This document shows positions 7,628 to 10,011 of a DNA stretch of 10,011 bases, piece by piece. Each line of letters opens with the position of its first letter. Positions within the stretch are counted from its first letter, which is position 1. A program made the position numbers and the translations under genes. Below the pieces are notes generated by a model that did no database searches, was not told where the DNA came from, and worked only from the letters and a program-made list of their open reading frames with translations. The stretch comes from Desulfonatronovibrio sp. Lineage in GTDB: Bacteria > Desulfobacterota > Desulfovibrionia > Desulfovibrionales > Desulfonatronovibrionaceae. The DNA is taken from contig PWPY01000160.1 in the NCBI GenBank assembly GCA_003558575.1, positions 1-10,011 of the forward strand. Direction: 5' to 3'.

Positions 7628-8251
7628 ATGAAAATCCCTGATAAACCTAATTTTTACAGCATAAAAAATGGTTTTACCCTGATAGAAATGTCAGTAGTTA
7701 TGGTGGTACTCGGCATTGTAATCGGTACCATTGCCCCTCTTTTGATATCTCAAATCAAGCAGGATAGAATCCGTGAGGTTAGGGAAGTTGTGCGAGTGGC
7801 CAGGGATGAAATTGTGGGGTTTGCCAGAGTCAATGGGAGGCTTCCCACCAGAACAGAATTCTCTTCGCAAATCGGCCATACCATTGACCCCTGGAGAAAG
7901 GAGCTTTTTTATCTTCCTGCTGAGGGCATGACCGGCCCTGATGATCTCTGCGATGATATTGATTCAATAGCGGGCTTGAGCATTGAGGTCCCGGGAAGGG
8001 ATCAGGATGTGCTTAGAGCGGGCTTTATTGTGGGCAGCAAAGGCAGTAATCATGAGTCCAACACGTATTTTTCCAGTAATGGCGTAAACACCCTTATACA
8101 AAGCAAAACTCAGGACTCTCTTAATGATGAAGGCGTGGAAGGCAAGGTAATAATAAAAAGCTATGGCCAGGATGACCTCGCAGGAAACAAATATGATGAT
8201 ATTGTGGAGTTTGTGACTATTTACTATCTTGACTCTCGCATCTGTCCGTAA
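7628..8251 (+). CDS. Second prepilin / pseudopilin (GspG- or MSHA-pilin-like)
   Basis: 207 residues from the preferred ATG at 7628 (the frame is open from an ATG at 7541, which would overlap the previous gene by 29 bases). A 15-residue leader ends in IKNG, then FTLIE with Glu at +5 and a hydrophobic helix to about residue 40. The ectodomain shows features I associate with this prepilin group: FARVNGRLP (66-73), DPWRKELFYLP (87-97, comparable to the DPWG motif), and a C-terminal DDIVEFVTIYYL (190-201). Only two cysteines (108, 206) lie in the mature part, in contrast to six in its neighbour. It shares orientation and probably its transcript with the first prepilin. No terminator hairpin follows; 34 bases later comes the truncated antitoxin on the opposite strand. 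Further minor pilins that one would expect in such an operon are absent from this side. Confidence 0.88.
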   Translation: MKIPDKPNFYSIKNGFTLIEMSVVMVVLGIVIGTIAPLLISQIKQDRIREVREVVRVARDEIVGFARVNGRLPTRTEFSSQIGHTIDPWRKELFYLPAEGMTGPDDLCDDIDSIAGLSIEVPGRDQDVLRAGFIVGSKGSNHESNTYFSSNGVNTLIQSKTQDSLNDEGVEGKVIIKSYGQDDLAGNKYDDIVEFVTIYYLDSRICP

Positions 8252-8285
8252 AGAATTATTATACTTTATTTTTTCAGTTAAAGGT

Positions 8286-8552
8286 CTACGGCGCTGCATG
8301 CTCGGGGATTAGTCCGTACCACCTGAGCGCCCAGACAAAGGAAATGTACGAAGGGCCATACAAAAGGTTGGCTGCCCTGCACCGGGTTACAGGATCATCC
8401 GCGCTTTGGGATCGAACATACAACCCTCTTTTCAGACGAAGCAGCTCGCCTTGACGGGCAAGCCGGGCTATCTTGGCCCTGGGATCGGCATGGTGAGCAA
8501 AGTGATGCTGCAGCCACAACGAGTCGAGAACATCAACCAGTTCGTTTTGCAC
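8286..8552 (-). pseudogene. Truncated AbiEi-like antitoxin (N-terminal winged-helix part only)
   Basis: 88 residues from a GTG at 8552 with GGAG 5 bases upstream. The sequence resembles the N-terminal part of AbiEi-family antitoxins / transcriptional regulators: a helix-turn-helix-like segment (about 8-46, ending RLKRGLYV), then YGPSYISFVWALRWYGLIPE (about 65-84), where relatives usually read on for at least another hundred residues. Here a TAG follows four residues later, just where the prepilin gene ends on the other strand, so the C-terminal part appears deleted. Hand count gives about 57% GC against about 42% for a sampled part of the neighbouring abiEi gene, suggesting separate origin. 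It diverges from the intact abiE operon. It might still be expressed as a DNA-binding fragment, but a remnant of a degraded toxin-antitoxin system is the simpler reading; no matching toxin is seen. Confidence 0.72.
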
Positions 8553-8660
8553 ATTTTCTCCAGCAAATACAATTTATTTATACTTACCAGCGAAAATACG
8601 CATACAGCAATTGTGCGGGGTGGGTCAATTTTCGGTTGTCATTATCAAAAACCCTCCATA

Positions 8661-8707
8661 AATCATTTGCATAATTTGTCGAAAAACGGTAAATTCTGCA
8701 AATGATT
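8661..8707. promoter_or_regulatory. Palindromic operator candidate upstream of abiEi
   Basis: AATCATTTGCATAATTT (8661-8677) and AAATTCTGCAAATGATT (8691-8707) are reverse complements over 17 bases with one mismatch, separated by 13 bases. The right arm ends just before GAGGT (8712-8716), the ribosome binding site 7 bases ahead of the abiEi ATG. AbiEi antitoxins are known to repress their own operon by binding inverted repeats in the promoter, so this is the natural autoregulatory site. CATAAT within the left arm (8670-8675) could be the -10 box, which would make binding directly block transcription; no good -35 was found at the proper distance. TTGTCA (8636-8641) with TAAATC (8659-8664) is an alternative promoter pair. 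Confidence 0.65.
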
Positions 8708-8723
8708 CACCGAGGTAAACAAA

Positions 8724-9503
8724 ATGCTATCTTCCAAAATAGCTGAGCTTGAGGCTCAGGGTTATACATGCCTTTCCTTTCAACAATTGAAGGATAAAAC
8801 CGGCATGTCTTCCCAGGCTTTACGATCAAGCCTGAACCGTTTGAAGAAAAAAAATCATATCGCTATGCCCGTGCGGGGATTTTATGTCATACTCCCACCA
8901 AGATACAGAATATGGGGATGCCTGCCCGCTGAACAATTTATTCCAGGCTTAATGGAATACTTAGGCAAACATTACTATGTTGGACTGCTTAGTGCTGCTG
9001 CTTATCACGGTGCTGCTCATCAGCGCCCACAAGTTTTTCAAGTTGTTACAGAACAGCCCAGGAGAAAAATTGTTTGCGGGAAGATCCGGGTCGAATTTAT
9101 AGTGAGACATAACGCAAGAGAAGTACCAACTCAACACAGGAATACTCCTGCGGGGTATTTGTCTATATCTACCCCGGAAGCAACTGCCTTTGATCTGGTT
9201 GGTTACACAAAAAGATGCGGAGGCTTAGATAATGTTGCTACTATATTAACAGAACTGGCTTCAGACCTTAATGTAAATAAATTGTTGGAGTTGGCAGATA
9301 TTTCTCCTATTTCCTGGACCCAGCGTTTGGGCTATTTGCTGGATTTGATTGAAAGATACGACTTAAGCGACGCCCTGGCCGAGCTGATAAACCAAAAAAA
9401 GCCGGCCAAAGCTTCATTACTTCCTTCAGGTAATAATAATGATGCGGCAATCAATAACCGCTGGAAACTTATGATCAACACAGTAGTTGAGCCAGACATA
9501 TGA
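8724..9503 (+). CDS. abiEi: AbiEi-family antitoxin of a type IV toxin-antitoxin system
   Basis: 259 residues. The first 57 or so form a winged-helix DNA-binding domain ending in the wing VRGFYVILPP. It is followed by the AbiEi core with YYVGLLSAAAYHG then QRPQVFQVVT (84-109), STPEATAFDLV (149-159), a helical C-terminal part, and an ending WKLMINTVVEPDI in the style of the family. In AbiE systems this protein neutralises the AbiEii nucleotidyltransferase without stable complex formation (type IV) and represses the operon. The ATG at 8724 has GAGGT 7 bases upstream. The stop overlaps the start of the toxin gene in ATGA (9500-9503), so the two are translationally coupled. The gene looks complete and uncorrupted, and its GC content (42% in a sampled line) is lower than that of the truncated antitoxin facing it. 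Confidence 0.92.
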   Translation: MLSSKIAELEAQGYTCLSFQQLKDKTGMSSQALRSSLNRLKKKNHIAMPVRGFYVILPPRYRIWGCLPAEQFIPGLMEYLGKHYYVGLLSAAAYHGAAHQRPQVFQVVTEQPRRKIVCGKIRVEFIVRHNAREVPTQHRNTPAGYLSISTPEATAFDLVGYTKRCGGLDNVATILTELASDLNVNKLLELADISPISWTQRLGYLLDLIERYDLSDALAELINQKKPAKASLLPSGNNNDAAINNRWKLMINTVVEPDI

Positions 9504-10011
9504 TTCCACAGGCATATATTACCCAGTGGCAACAATATGCTCCATGGCCGGACAACAACATGATTGAGCAGGACTTGGTTATTAGTCGTGCCTTAATTGA
9601 TCTCTTTCAGGAGCCTGAGCTTAGAGACAGTCTTGCTTTCCGGGGCGGTACAGCTCTTTTCAAACTATACCTGCCGGCAGCCAGATATTCAGAGGACATA
9701 GACTTGGTTCAGATAAAACCCGGACCTATGGGGCACTTGATGGATAAAGTCAGATCCGCCCTTTCTCCCTGGTTAGGTCAACCAAAGTGGAAGCAAACAA
9801 AAGGACGAGTCACATTTAAGTATCGGTTTATTTCTGAAGAAAATGTTCCCCTCAATCTCAAATTGGAAATCAATTCAAGAGAACATTTTTCTGTTTATGG
9901 TTTTCAGCAAAATAATCTGGTGGTTAATTCCTCTTGGTATTCAGGAACCGCTGAAGTTACGACATACACGTTGGAGGAGCTTTTAGCCACCAAGTTACGG
10001 GCACTGTATCA
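9500..10011 (+). CDS. abiEii: AbiEii-family nucleotidyltransferase toxin, partial (runs off right edge)
   Basis: 170 codons are visible and the frame is open at the window end; family members are usually considerably longer, so roughly the N-terminal half to two thirds is present. The nucleotidyltransferase signature is intact: FRGGTALFKLY (47-57) followed by RYSEDIDLV (62-70) with the DxD acidic pair Asp66/Asp68. A further conserved stretch KLEIN lies at 121-125 and ELLATKLRALY at 160-170, with Lys165 in the KLxAL-type motif. AbiEii/MenT-type toxins are nucleotidyltransferases that stop growth, some by modifying tRNA; the target of this one is not known. It starts inside the antitoxin stop codon (ATGA), so it depends on antitoxin translation. 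AbiE systems act in phage abortive infection and in stabilising mobile DNA. Confidence 0.93.
   Translation, partial: MIPQAYITQWQQYAPWPDNNMIEQDLVISRALIDLFQEPELRDSLAFRGGTALFKLYLPAARYSEDIDLVQIKPGPMGHLMDKVRSALSPWLGQPKWKQTKGRVTFKYRFISEENVPLNLKLEINSREHFSVYGFQQNNLVVNSSWYSGTAEVTTYTLEELLATKLRALY

Noticed and set aside
7964..8299. 111-residue minus-strand frame across the end of the second prepilin
   Set aside because: Antisense to a gene with clear prepilin motifs; no ribosome binding site or family resemblance noticed.
8641..8710. CRISPR-like repeat upstream of abiEi
   Set aside because: There is a single inverted pair only, with no direct repeats or regular spacers.

Overview
The window reads as a chromosomal segment of a Gram-negative bacterium that has two neighbouring modules: a type IV pilus / type II secretion-like assembly locus (left three quarters) and an AbiE-type toxin-antitoxin locus (right end). 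A didermal host is implied by the GspE/GspF family machinery, an ATPase with a periplasmic peptidoglycan-binding domain, and prepilins of the type II secretion/MSHA style. Moderate GC (roughly 43-50% in the lines counted by hand) and gene content would fit a Desulfovibrionales-like member of the Desulfobacterota, but that placement is an impression, not a result.

Positions 1-6269 hold five closely spaced genes on the minus strand. In transcription order they are: an ExeA/MshM-like AAA+ ATPase with a C-terminal peptidoglycan-binding domain (6269-4719), a GspE/PilB/MshE assembly ATPase (4657-3011), a GspF/PilC/MshG inner-membrane platform protein (2970-1738), a small single-pass protein in the MshF position (1738-1271), and a GspL- or PilM-PilN-like bitopic protein that runs off the left edge (1133-1). 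The order ATPase(M)-E-G-F is that of MSHA pilus loci, with no separate MshN between M and E.

Positions 6270-6855 are a 586-base divergent intergenic region. It contains a perfect 12-bp palindrome, a TATAAT box facing the pilus operon, and a 172-bp imperfect inverted repeat that no gene explains.

Positions 6856-8251 hold two plus-strand prepilin genes, both with a canonical cleavage/methylation motif (G|F, Glu at +5). They are the likely fibre subunits or pseudopilins handled by the divergent assembly genes.

Positions 8286-10011 form a type IV toxin-antitoxin patch. A GC-rich, 3'-truncated AbiEi-like antitoxin remnant lies on the minus strand. Head to head with it is an apparently intact abiEi-abiEii operon on the plus strand, with a 34-base palindromic operator candidate just upstream of its ribosome binding site and a 4-base ATGA overlap between the two genes. 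The toxin gene is cut by the window edge. The junction at about 8252-8286 marks where conserved pilus genes give way to accessory DNA.
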